From an uncultured Eubacterium sp. (GTDB lineage Bacteria > Bacillota > Clostridia > Lachnospirales > Lachnospiraceae), in assembly GCA_905236295.1 (NCBI GenBank), contig CAJOQF010000146.1, positions 1 through 5,044 of the forward strand: 5,044 nucleotides of DNA. Direction: 5' to 3'. Of this stretch, positions 1 through 5,044 are shown one piece after another. A program made the translations under genes and the position numbers. Below the pieces are notes generated by a model, which made no database searches, had not been told where the DNA came from, and saw only the letters and a list, made by a program, of their open reading frames with translations. Within the stretch, counting starts at the first letter, position 1; each line of letters starts with the position of its first letter.

Positions 1-84
1 CCCCGGCGTTTTCGCATATTTTTCAAGCGTGGGCGCCAGGGCCGTGAAATCCTGCTCATCATACAAGTAATTTTCGTTAGCCAT
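1..84 (-). CDS. 5' end of a probable second NuoE/HydC-like subunit (partial)
   Basis: The first 28 codons of a minus-strand gene are present before the window ends: MANENYLYDEQDFTALAPTL, then EKYAKTPG. The start at 82-84 is set by a strong AAGGAGG (91-97) six bases upstream. No cofactor motif is visible yet, so identity rests on layout. The pattern of an acidic and aromatic N-terminus followed by F-x-x-L, a lysine-rich helix and PG resembles the beginning of NuoE-type thioredoxin-like [2Fe-2S] proteins. In HydC of this window, FEELDKYIDSLQEKNG precedes the conserved ALITVLHRAQD stretch. If this is right, it would be a second NADH-linked electron-transfer subunit, perhaps opening another NuoEF-type operon (hydrogenase or formate dehydrogenase). 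It is separated from hydA by a hairpin and has its own Rex-like site, so it is probably a separate transcription unit. That a gene starts here is well supported; its family is a tentative inference. Confidence 0.6.
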   Translation of the reverse strand, partial: MANENYLYDEQDFTALAPTLEKYAKTPG

Positions 85-108
85 TTGTCCCCTCCTTTAT
101 AATCAAGT

Positions 109-145
109 TTGTTATAACTTTAACATACCGATTATTCAGGGGCAA
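109..145 (-). promoter_or_regulatory. Possible promoter overlapped by a Rex-like operator
   Basis: On the plus strand, 109-126 reads TTGTTAT-AACT-TTAACAT. It matches 12 of the 14 defined bases of the operator usually given for the redox repressor Rex (TTGTTAA-N4-TTAACAA), and its half-sites are symmetric. On the minus strand a possible sigma-A promoter overlaps it: TTGCCC (140-145), a 17-base spacer and TAAAGT (117-122), each hexamer matching 4 of 6 consensus bases. The -10 box would sit inside the operator, a common arrangement for repression. The downstream ribosome site (91-97) and ATG (82-84) belong to the partial left-edge gene. Rex senses the NADH/NAD+ ratio, which fits a gene for an NADH-linked enzyme. 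The operator match is clear; the promoter is weak by itself. Confidence 0.55.
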
Positions 146-180
146 GTTCTTGGCAAAAAGCATAAGAGCACAAAGTGCAC

Positions 181-231
181 TAAATAAAAAACATTGTACG
201 ACAATCAGGGCACCGCATTCGCAGCACCCTG
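181..231 (-). terminator. Probable terminator of the hyd operon (double hairpin plus U-run)
   Basis: Sixteen bases past the hydA stop, the minus-strand RNA can form an 11-bp stem: CAGGGTGCTGC, loop GAAT, GCGGTGCCCTG (206-231). Three of the pairs are G-U and so exist only in the minus-strand transcript; on the plus strand they become mismatches. That indicates an RNA structure made in the direction of hydA. A second small hairpin follows, ATTGT-CGT-ACAAT (193-205), and then G and a run of six U (186-191). The U-run is next to the weak second hairpin rather than the strong first one, so this is not a textbook terminator. Termination or 3'-end protection of the hyd mRNA are both plausible. Confidence 0.5.
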
Positions 232-246
232 GAAATGATTTCGGGA

Positions 247-2013
247 TTAATATCCTGTTTTTTCAGTATAATGTGTGTGGAGAAGATGATGCGCCTTCTC
301 TGAGCCCGGTTTTCCGAGATACTCTTCATAGAGTTTCTTGATCGCCGGATTCTCATGAGACTTTCTGATCGCCTTGCCCTCATCTTCCTTAAGAAGAGCC
401 TGCTGGCGAGCAAAGAGCACAGACTCATCACCGTGATGATACGGCTGTCCTCCTCCGTTTATACATCCACCCGGACAAGCCATTATCTCTATTGCATGAT
501 AATTGTTCGGGTTGCCTGCCTTTATCTCTTCCATGATAGCTCTCGCATTTGCAAGACCTGATGAAATCACAAGGTTTAATGTGGTTCCCTTGATATCAAC
601 ATGTGCCACCTTGATTCCGTATGAAGCCTCGCGCACATCCTCAAACTCAACCTTTTCGAGAGTCTCCCCTGTCATGGTCTCGTATGCGGTACGAAGCGCT
701 GCCTCCATAACTCCACCTGCCTTTCCGAAGATTACTGAAGCTCCGGTAGACTCACCAAGCGGCTCGTCGAAATCCTCATCCTCGAGATTATCAAAGTTGA
801 TATTCATTCTGCGGATAAGAGCTCCGAGCTCTCTGGTTGTGATGGAGATGTTTGTATCCTGATCTCCGTCCTCTCCGAGCTCTGATCTTGATGACTCGTA
901 CTTCTTGGATGTACAAGGCATAACAGATACTACAACGAGGTCTTTTCTGTCGATTCCCATCTTCTCTGCAAGATATGACTTGGCGATAGAGCCAAACATT
1001 GCCTGCGGCGAACGAGCGCTTGATGGGAGATCCAAATACTCCGGATACTGTGACTCTATAAATCTGATCCATGCCGGACAGCATGAAGTCATAAGCGGAA
1101 GTGAAGTCTTCTCGCCGTTCAAGAACTTGGTCACACGATCAAGAAGCTCTGTTGACTCCTCCATGATCGTAAGATCAGCTGCAAAGTCTGTATCGAACAC
1201 TCTGTCGAATCCGATCCTTCTGAGAGCTGCAGCCATCTTTCCGGTAACGCTTGTTCCCGGCTCAAGACCGAACTCCTCACCGAGAGCAGCTCTTACAGAC
1301 GGCGCAGTATTAACAACTACGGTCTTGGTCTCGTCACCGATCGCATCGATAACCTTCTGTGTATTGTCTATTACAGTGAGAGCTCAGACCGGACAAACCT
1401 GTACGCACTGTCCACAGTATGTACAAACAGTATTGTCAAGCGGTGTATTGAATGAAGTTCCAACGCAGGCGTCAAATCCACGGCCTACCGCTGAGAGAGC
1501 TCCAACCGACTGAACCTCATTACATGCAGTCTCGCAGCGACGGCACATGATACATTTTGTCATGTCACGTCTGATCGCCTTTGATTTGTCGATAGGGTAT
1601 GTAGAGATTGAATCTCCGTGCAGACGAATCTGTCTGATTCCAAGCCTGTCGGCAAGCGCCTGAAGCTCACACTCTCCGGACTTATCGCAAATAAGACAAT
1701 CCTTCGGATGATCTGAAAGAAGAAGCTCCATAACTGTTCTTCTCTCCTCCAATACCTTTGCGGTATTAGTGTGCACTTCCATATCCGGAACTACCGGTGT
1801 AGCGCATGCCGGTGCGAGATTTCTTCTGCCCGCAACCTCAACAACACACACACGGCATGAAGCCGGTTTATTTAAAAATCCTATTTTTTCCATTTCCATA
1901 TGGCAGAGAGTCGGGATATAAACGCCCACCTGCTTGGCAGCATCAAGTATAGTTGCTCCGGCAGCTACTTCGGTCTCTATGCCATCTATAGTTATTTTTA
2001 ACATATCAGCCAT
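247..2013 (-). pseudogene. hydA: HydA, [FeFe] hydrogenase catalytic subunit, interrupted by one in-frame TGA
   Basis: This is the catalytic subunit of a bifurcating [FeFe] hydrogenase, which makes or consumes H2 in the cytoplasm. The reading frame spans 588 codons plus TAA, normal for the family, but codon 210 is TGA (1384-1386). The 5' piece (209 residues) has a [2Fe-2S] domain (C37, C53, C56, C70), a His-ligated [4Fe-4S] motif (H102, C106, C109, C115) and two relay [4Fe-4S] motifs (C154-C164 and C197-C207). After the TGA the same frame continues ALTVIDNTQK into the H-cluster domain. There TSCCPAW gives C311 (proton relay) and C312, MPCTSKKYE gives C367, and MACPGGCINGGGQP gives C513 and C517. 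Nothing else is decayed. The start is set by AAAGGAG (2025-2031), 11 bases upstream. A fragment restarting at the internal ATG (codon 260) would lose the first part of the H-cluster domain and has no well-placed ribosome site. The family is certain; whether a full protein is made is not. Confidence 0.93.
1384..1386 (-). other. In-frame TGA codon inside hydA (codon 210)
   Basis: The minus strand reads CAG GTT TGT CCG GTC TGA GCT CTC ACT, giving QVCPV-stop-ALT. Family members usually have Gly or Ala at this place (CPVGALT or CPVAALS), and GGA to TGA is one base change. No frameshift is involved and no further stop occurs before the natural TAA at 247-249. The next 45 bases show no convincing hairpin of the type that directs selenocysteine insertion in bacteria, and the residue replaced is not a cofactor ligand. 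Confidence 0.95.
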
Positions 2014-2036
2014 TTTTTATTTAACTCCTTTCACAA

Positions 2037-3830
2037 CTAACGTTTAGATATAGCGTTGAAACGACAGATATCTATACATACGCCACACTTTAAGCATTTT
2101 TCCTGATCGATCTTGTGCGCCATCTTAAGGCCACCAGAGATAGCCTCGCCCGGACAGTGCTTTGTACAAAGGCCGCAACCTTTACATTTTCCAGGATCAA
2201 CCATGTATGAAAGAAGTGCCTGACAACGTCCCGCAGGACAACGCTTGTCAACTACATGAACTATATATTCGTCCTCAAATGACTTCAAGGTAGAGAGAAC
2301 AGGGTTCGGAGCTGTCTGTCCGAGTCCGCAGAGCGCAGTGTCCTTGATAGTCTGAGAAAGACGCTTGAGCTCGTCAATATGCTCCATCGTTCCTCTTCCT
2401 TCGGTGATATCCGTAAGGAGCTCGGAAAGTCTGGTTGTTCCGACTCTACATGATGTACATTTACCGCATGACTCCTCCTGAGTGAACTCGAGATAAAACT
2501 TGGCAACAGCCGGCATACAGTCATCCTCGTCCATTACGATCATTCCACCTGAACCCATCATTGAGCCCTTTGCGATAAGGTTATCGAAATCGATCGGTGT
2601 ATCAAGGTCATCCTCTGTCAGACATCCGCCCGAAGGTCCACCGGTCTGAACAGCCTTGAATCTATTTCCGTTCTTGATTCCGCCACCGATCTCATATATA
2701 ACTTCGCGCAGAGTGGTACCCATAGGAACCTCGATAAGTCCTACGTTGTTTACCTTTCCTGCCAAAGCGAATACCTTTGTTCCCGGGCTCTTCTCTGTAC
2801 CGATCGAACGGAACCAGTCTGCGCCCTTTAAGAGGATCATAGGTACGTTTGCGAAAGTCTCTACATTATTAACGTTGGTTGGCTTGCCCCAGAAACCTTT
2901 CTCTGCCGGGAATGGCGGTTTTGTGGTAGGCTCTCCACGTTTACCTTCCATAGAGTGAATGAGCGCTGTCTCCTCACCGCAGACAAACGCGCCCGCGCCG
3001 AACATAAGCTCAATATCAAAGTTGAAATCTGTGCCGAGAATGTTGTTGCCGAGAAGGCCATACTCTCTCGCCTGCGCGATAGCCTTGTTAAGTCTCTCGA
3101 TTGCAAGCGGGTACTCAGCACGGATATATACACGACCCTGTGTTGCTCCTATAGCGTATCCGCAGATAGCCATAGCCTCGATAACGCTGTTCGGATCACC
3201 CTCCAAAACAGATCTGTCCATGAATGCACCCGGATCACCCTCGTCCGCATTACATACGACGTACTTCTGATCATCCTCATATCCTCTGGCGAACTGCCAC
3301 TTGAGACCTGTTGAGAATCCTGCTCCGCCTCGTCCGCGAAGTCCTGATTTCTTAACCTCTTCGATAACCTCTACAGGTGTCATCTCAGTGATACATTTTG
3401 CGAGAGCTGCATATCCGTCACGAGCGATGTACTCGTTGATGTTCTCCGGATCGATAACGCCGCAGTTTCTAAGGACAATTCTCAACTGCTTCTGCTGATC
3501 CTCGAGCTCAGCCGGATCGCTGATGCGATCGTTTGTGCCCTTGATCCTATAGAGCATTCTGTCGATCTTTTTGCCCTTTACTATATGTTCAGCGACAATC
3601 TCAATTGCATCCGAAGGTCTAACCCTCGTATAAACTGTATTGTCCGGAAGTATCTTTACTATAGGACCCTGATCACAGAATCCGAAACAACCGGTTGTAA
3701 GTACCTTGCATTCCTCGGTCAAACCGGCACGTCTTACCTCATCCTGAAGTGCTGCCACGATATCGTCAGATCTTGAGGACTGGCAACTCGTACCACCACA
3801 TACAAGGATATGATATTTATAATCTGCCAT
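2037..3830 (-). CDS. hydB: HydB, NuoF-like FMN/NAD(H) flavoprotein subunit of bifurcating hydrogenase
   Basis: This 597-residue protein exchanges electrons with NAD(H) through FMN and is the expected site of bifurcation in HydABC enzymes. In order: an N-terminal thioredoxin-like [2Fe-2S] domain (C11, C16, C48, C52); a NuoF core with the FMN/NADH-binding GRGGAGFSTGLKW (166-178) and CGEETAL (284-290); an SLBB-like stretch near 350-410; and a NuoF [4Fe-4S] site ESCGKCTSCR (C455, C458, C461) with C501. A conserved CPAGRC (531-536) follows, and the C-terminus has two ferredoxin-type [4Fe-4S] motifs (C549/552/555/559 and C579/582/585/589). This fused layout separates HydB from plain complex I NuoF, which lacks the N- and C-terminal additions. 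The length is normal and no motif is missing. The ribosome site AAGGAGGAG lies about 8 bases before the ATG and overlaps the stop of the preceding gene, 15 bases away. Stop codon TAG. Confidence 0.96.
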   Translation of the reverse strand: MADYKYHILVCGGTSCQSSRSDDIVAALQDEVRRAGLTEECKVLTTGCFGFCDQGPIVKILPDNTVYTRVRPSDAIEIVAEHIVKGKKIDRMLYRIKGTNDRISDPAELEDQQKQLRIVLRNCGVIDPENINEYIARDGYAALAKCITEMTPVEVIEEVKKSGLRGRGGAGFSTGLKWQFARGYEDDQKYVVCNADEGDPGAFMDRSVLEGDPNSVIEAMAICGYAIGATQGRVYIRAEYPLAIERLNKAIAQAREYGLLGNNILGTDFNFDIELMFGAGAFVCGEETALIHSMEGKRGEPTTKPPFPAEKGFWGKPTNVNNVETFANVPMILLKGADWFRSIGTEKSPGTKVFALAGKVNNVGLIEVPMGTTLREVIYEIGGGIKNGNRFKAVQTGGPSGGCLTEDDLDTPIDFDNLIAKGSMMGSGGMIVMDEDDCMPAVAKFYLEFTQEESCGKCTSCRVGTTRLSELLTDITEGRGTMEHIDELKRLSQTIKDTALCGLGQTAPNPVLSTLKSFEDEYIVHVVDKRCPAGRCQALLSYMVDPGKCKGCGLCTKHCPGEAISGGLKMAHKIDQEKCLKCGVCIDICRFNAISKR

Positions 3831-3845
3831 AATTAAATCTCCTCC

Positions 3846-4247
3846 TTATCCTATCGTGATCTTTTTGTGTTTTTCGTTGATGATACCGTCTATGAGCTCA
3901 CCGTTTTTGATCGTCTTCTCTACAATATCGCGAACCTTGAATGTGTCAACGTCGCCGTAGATGATGGATTCTTTTCCATGCTGTACGATCTCAATAGTCG
4001 GCTCTGCGTAGCAGTAGCCCATACAACCGGTCTGTGTCACGATACAATTGTCCATTCCCTGGCGCTCGAACTCTTCTTTAAACTCTTTCATGACTTCTTT
4101 TGCGCCGGCAGCTATACCGCAGGTTGCCATAGCAACTCTGACCTGTACCATATCCTTACCGTTTTTACCTTTTTTATCAAGCGACATGTCTTTCTTCGCC
4201 TGATCTTTTATCTTTTTTAACTCTTTAAGAGATTTTATCTTTGCCAT
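3846..4247 (-). CDS. Small thioredoxin-like [2Fe-2S] ferredoxin of the hyd operon
   Basis: This protein of 133 residues lies between hydC and hydB, where many clostridial hyd operons carry a '(2Fe-2S) ferredoxin domain' gene. The first 34 residues are highly basic (KIKSLKELKKIKDQAKK and following) and probably form a helix or flexible tail. The rest is a thioredoxin-like ferredoxin fold: VRVAMATCGIAAGA (37-50), then CIVTQTGCMGYC (68-79) and YAEPTIEIV. Only C43 is kept from the usual first C-x4-C pair, because position 48 is Gly; C75 and C79 form the normal second pair, and C68 is an extra candidate ligand. It may be an accessory electron-transfer subunit of the hydrogenase, but no function is proven from the sequence. 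The start is set by AGGAGG (4253-4258), which overlaps the hydC stop, five bases before the ATG; the 9-base gap implies co-translation. Stop codon TAA. Confidence 0.87.
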   Translation of the reverse strand: MAKIKSLKELKKIKDQAKKDMSLDKKGKNGKDMVQVRVAMATCGIAAGAKEVMKEFKEEFERQGMDNCIVTQTGCMGYCYAEPTIEIVQHGKESIIYGDVDTFKVRDIVEKTIKNGELIDGIINEKHKKITIG

Positions 4248-4256
4248 ATCATCCTC

Positions 4257-4742
4257 CTATTTACAATCAGCAAGTATCTCGTCTACGGAATCCGGCGTAA
4301 CACGTCCGTATACACGGTCACCTACCATAACGACCGGTGCAAGACCGCACGCACCTACGCACCTGAGTGTACGAAGTGAGAATTTGCCATCCGGGGTAGT
4401 CTCTCCGAGACCGATATCGAGTCTCTTTTTGAACTCTTCGAGGATCTTGTCAGCACCGCGGACATAGCACGCAGTTCCAAGACACACCGAAATATCGTAT
4501 TTACCCTTGGAATTCATTGTAAAGAAGGAGTAGAAGCTGACTACGCCGTAAACTTTTGATACGGGGATATCGAGCTTCTTTGCCACATGCGCCTGAACCT
4601 CGGCCGGAAGATATCCGAAAATATCCTGGGCACGATGCAAAACAGTTATGAGCGCACCGTTCTTCTCCTGCAGCGAATCGATGTATTTGTCTAATTCTTC
4701 AAACATCTTAACGCTTTCGTTGGTTTCATTATTGTTTGCCAT
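4257..4742 (-). CDS. hydC: HydC, NuoE-like [2Fe-2S] subunit of bifurcating hydrogenase
   Basis: This 161-residue protein of the NuoE/24-kDa family is the first gene of the operon. An N-terminal helical part contains ALITVLHRAQDIFGYLP (30-46), IPVSKVYGVVSFYSFF (59-74) and the family's typical helix bundle. The thioredoxin-like domain follows with its four [2Fe-2S] ligands: C87 and C92 in VCLGTACYVRGA, and C128 and C132 in CVGACGLAPVV. It should pass electrons next to the HydB flavin in the HydABC complex. NuoE subunits of NADH dehydrogenases and NAD-linked formate dehydrogenases look the same; the neighbouring hydB and hydA decide the assignment here. AGGAGGG (4747-4753) stands four bases before the ATG. 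The first 15 residues are polar and Asn/Glu-rich and probably disordered. Stop codon TAG, overlapping the next gene's ribosome site. Confidence 0.95.
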   Translation of the reverse strand: MANNNETNESVKMFEELDKYIDSLQEKNGALITVLHRAQDIFGYLPAEVQAHVAKKLDIPVSKVYGVVSFYSFFTMNSKGKYDISVCLGTACYVRGADKILEEFKKRLDIGLGETTPDGKFSLRTLRCVGACGLAPVVMVGDRVYGRVTPDSVDEILADCK

Positions 4743-4767
4743 AATTCCCTCCTAGATTACTTTTTTA

Positions 4768-4848
4768 TGTATATACTAACTATATGTATACATACTTACC
4801 GTTTGTATACAGGATTACTAATTGTATACACACTTACCTTTCTGTAAC
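4768..4848. repeat. Array of TGTATACA palindromes in the hydC leader (operator-like)
   Basis: Three copies of the 8-bp palindrome TGTATACA begin at 4785, 4804 and 4823, exactly 19 bases apart, or nearly two helical turns. The related TGTATATAC lies at 4768 and a weaker TGTAAC at 4843. In the sense direction of hydC, the first and third units share a longer sequence, GGTAAGTrTGTATACA, and the middle one is more diverged (AGTAATCCTGTATACA). The array ends about 25 bases before the hydC start and lies just downstream of the putative promoter. Regular spacing and self-symmetry suggest side-by-side binding of a dimeric regulator. The core agrees with the general GntR-family pattern yGTM(N)0-1KACy, but that is a loose match and the regulator is unknown. 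Confidence 0.65.
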
Positions 4849-4859
4849 CACATTCCTAT

Positions 4860-4888
4860 ATATTATTACCGTTTATGTCTCATGTCAA
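4860..4888 (-). promoter_or_regulatory. Putative sigma-A promoter of the hyd operon
   Basis: The minus strand has a perfect -35 hexamer TTGACA (4883-4888), a 17-base spacer and TAATAT (4860-4865), which matches 4 of 6 bases of TATAAT. Transcription would begin near 4853 and leave a leader of about 110 bases before hydC containing the palindrome array. A second TTGACA at 4931-4936 has no -10 box at a good distance. No other promoter candidate of this quality was seen between this site and the operon's end, consistent with one transcript for the four genes. Confidence 0.6.
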
Positions 4889-4905
4889 ATACAAAATATA
4901 CAATG

Positions 4906-4931
4906 AATTATTTTTTTTAATTATTTTTTTT
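4906..4931. repeat. Perfect 13-bp tandem duplication, A/T tract
   Basis: AATTATTTTTTTT occurs twice in direct succession (4906-4918 and 4919-4931). On the minus strand this gives two runs of eight A, 13 bases apart, ending 17 bases upstream of the -35 box. Spaced A-tracts can bend DNA or act as an upstream element for RNA polymerase, but here the phase is 13 rather than about 10.5 bases, so bending would not add up cleanly. Replication slippage explains the origin simply. Confidence 0.7.
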
Positions 4932-4965
4932 GTCAAATCTTACAATAAATGTATTTATATAGATA

Positions 4966-5004
4966 CAAAGAGGGATCTAAACCACTAAGATTTATCCCTC
5001 TTTG
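4966..5004. terminator. 11-bp perfect inverted repeat, possible terminator of an upstream gene
   Basis: CAAAGAGGGAT (4966-4976) and ATCCCTCTTTG (4994-5004) form a perfect 11-bp stem around a 17-base loop. Neither side is followed by a clean U-run: downstream is TATCTATATAAATAC on the minus strand and ATAATTATTTTAC on the plus strand. The position, upstream of the hyd promoter and at the edge of a gene-free region, suits a terminator for a minus-strand gene lying to the right, and possibly a bidirectional one. All three minus-strand frames to its right meet a stop within five codons of the window edge, so no coding part of such a gene is visible. A protein-binding site is the alternative. Confidence 0.45.
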
Positions 5005-5044
5005 ATAATTATTTTACACTTATTGCATTATTTACTCTTTATTC

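Noticed and set aside
180..431. Minus-strand 83-residue reading frame ending in MRCPDCRTMFFI, with a zinc-ribbon-like CPDC
   Set aside because: It overlaps the end of hydA in another frame, has no ribosome site, and its CPDC comes from the terminator stem sequence.
247..1236. Independent small hydrogenase gene starting at the internal ATG
   Set aside because: The same frame reads HydA sequence for 49 more codons upstream (ALTVID through NTAPSVR to GK), the ATG is an internal residue, and GGAAAG sits directly against it with no usable spacing.
1384..1386. Selenocysteine at the hydA TGA
   Set aside because: The position is a small non-ligand residue after CPV, where family members have Gly or Ala, and no convincing SECIS-like hairpin follows within about 45 bases.
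905..1513. Plus-strand 202-residue open frame opposite hydA
   Set aside because: It is antisense to conserved hydrogenase coding sequence, resembles no known protein and has no ribosome site; it is a shadow of hydA codon use.
3867..4220. Plus-strand 117-residue open frame opposite the small ferredoxin gene
   Set aside because: Antisense shadow; its Phe-rich stretches are the complement of Lys codons in the real gene.
4768..4848. CRISPR array or replication iterons
   Set aside because: Units are only 19 bases with an 8-bp core and no spacers, and no cas or rep gene is near; an operator array fits better.
4743..5044. Riboswitch or small RNA gene in the hydC leader
   Set aside because: The region is AT-rich simple sequence and short palindromes; no multi-helix fold or known aptamer motif could be recognised by eye.

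Overview
The window looks like chromosomal DNA from an anaerobic, fermentative Bacillota, most likely a Clostridia member such as a Lachnospiraceae. The reasons are strong AGGAGG-type ribosome sites before every gene, very AT-rich intergenic DNA around genes of moderate GC, and a hydrogenase operon of the type common in that group. The taxonomic assignment is inference from gene content and style. No rRNA, tRNA, CRISPR array or insertion sequence was seen.

All genes lie on the minus strand, so transcription runs from high to low coordinates. From right to left: a gene-free leader of about 300 bases (4743-5044) with an 11-bp inverted repeat, a 13-bp tandem duplication rich in T/A, a good sigma-A promoter (TTGACA-17-TAATAT) and three evenly spaced TGTATACA palindromes. 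Next comes a tight four-gene operon: hydC (NuoE-like), a small [2Fe-2S] thioredoxin-like ferredoxin, hydB (NuoF-like flavoprotein) and hydA ([FeFe] hydrogenase). Gaps are 9, 15 and 23 bases. Behind hydA are a two-part hairpin with a U-run and a Rex-like operator over a possible promoter. The 5' end of a second, probably NuoE-like gene runs off the left edge.

Together the operon encodes a cytoplasmic electron-bifurcating, NADH- and ferredoxin-dependent [FeFe] hydrogenase. HydB carries FMN and handles NAD(H), HydC and the small protein carry [2Fe-2S] centres, and HydA holds the ferredoxin-like relay and the H-cluster. In fermentation it would combine electrons from NADH and reduced ferredoxin to release H2, or run in reverse.

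The outstanding feature is one in-frame TGA at 1384-1386 inside hydA. It replaces a Gly/Ala-type position directly after the last relay [4Fe-4S] motif (CPV-x-ALT). Everything on both sides is intact, including all H-cluster cysteines. The other genes contain no in-frame TGA and end in TAA or TAG. A recent point mutation (GGA to TGA), a sequencing or assembly error, or readthrough are the live explanations; a wholesale UGA=Gly code is unlikely.
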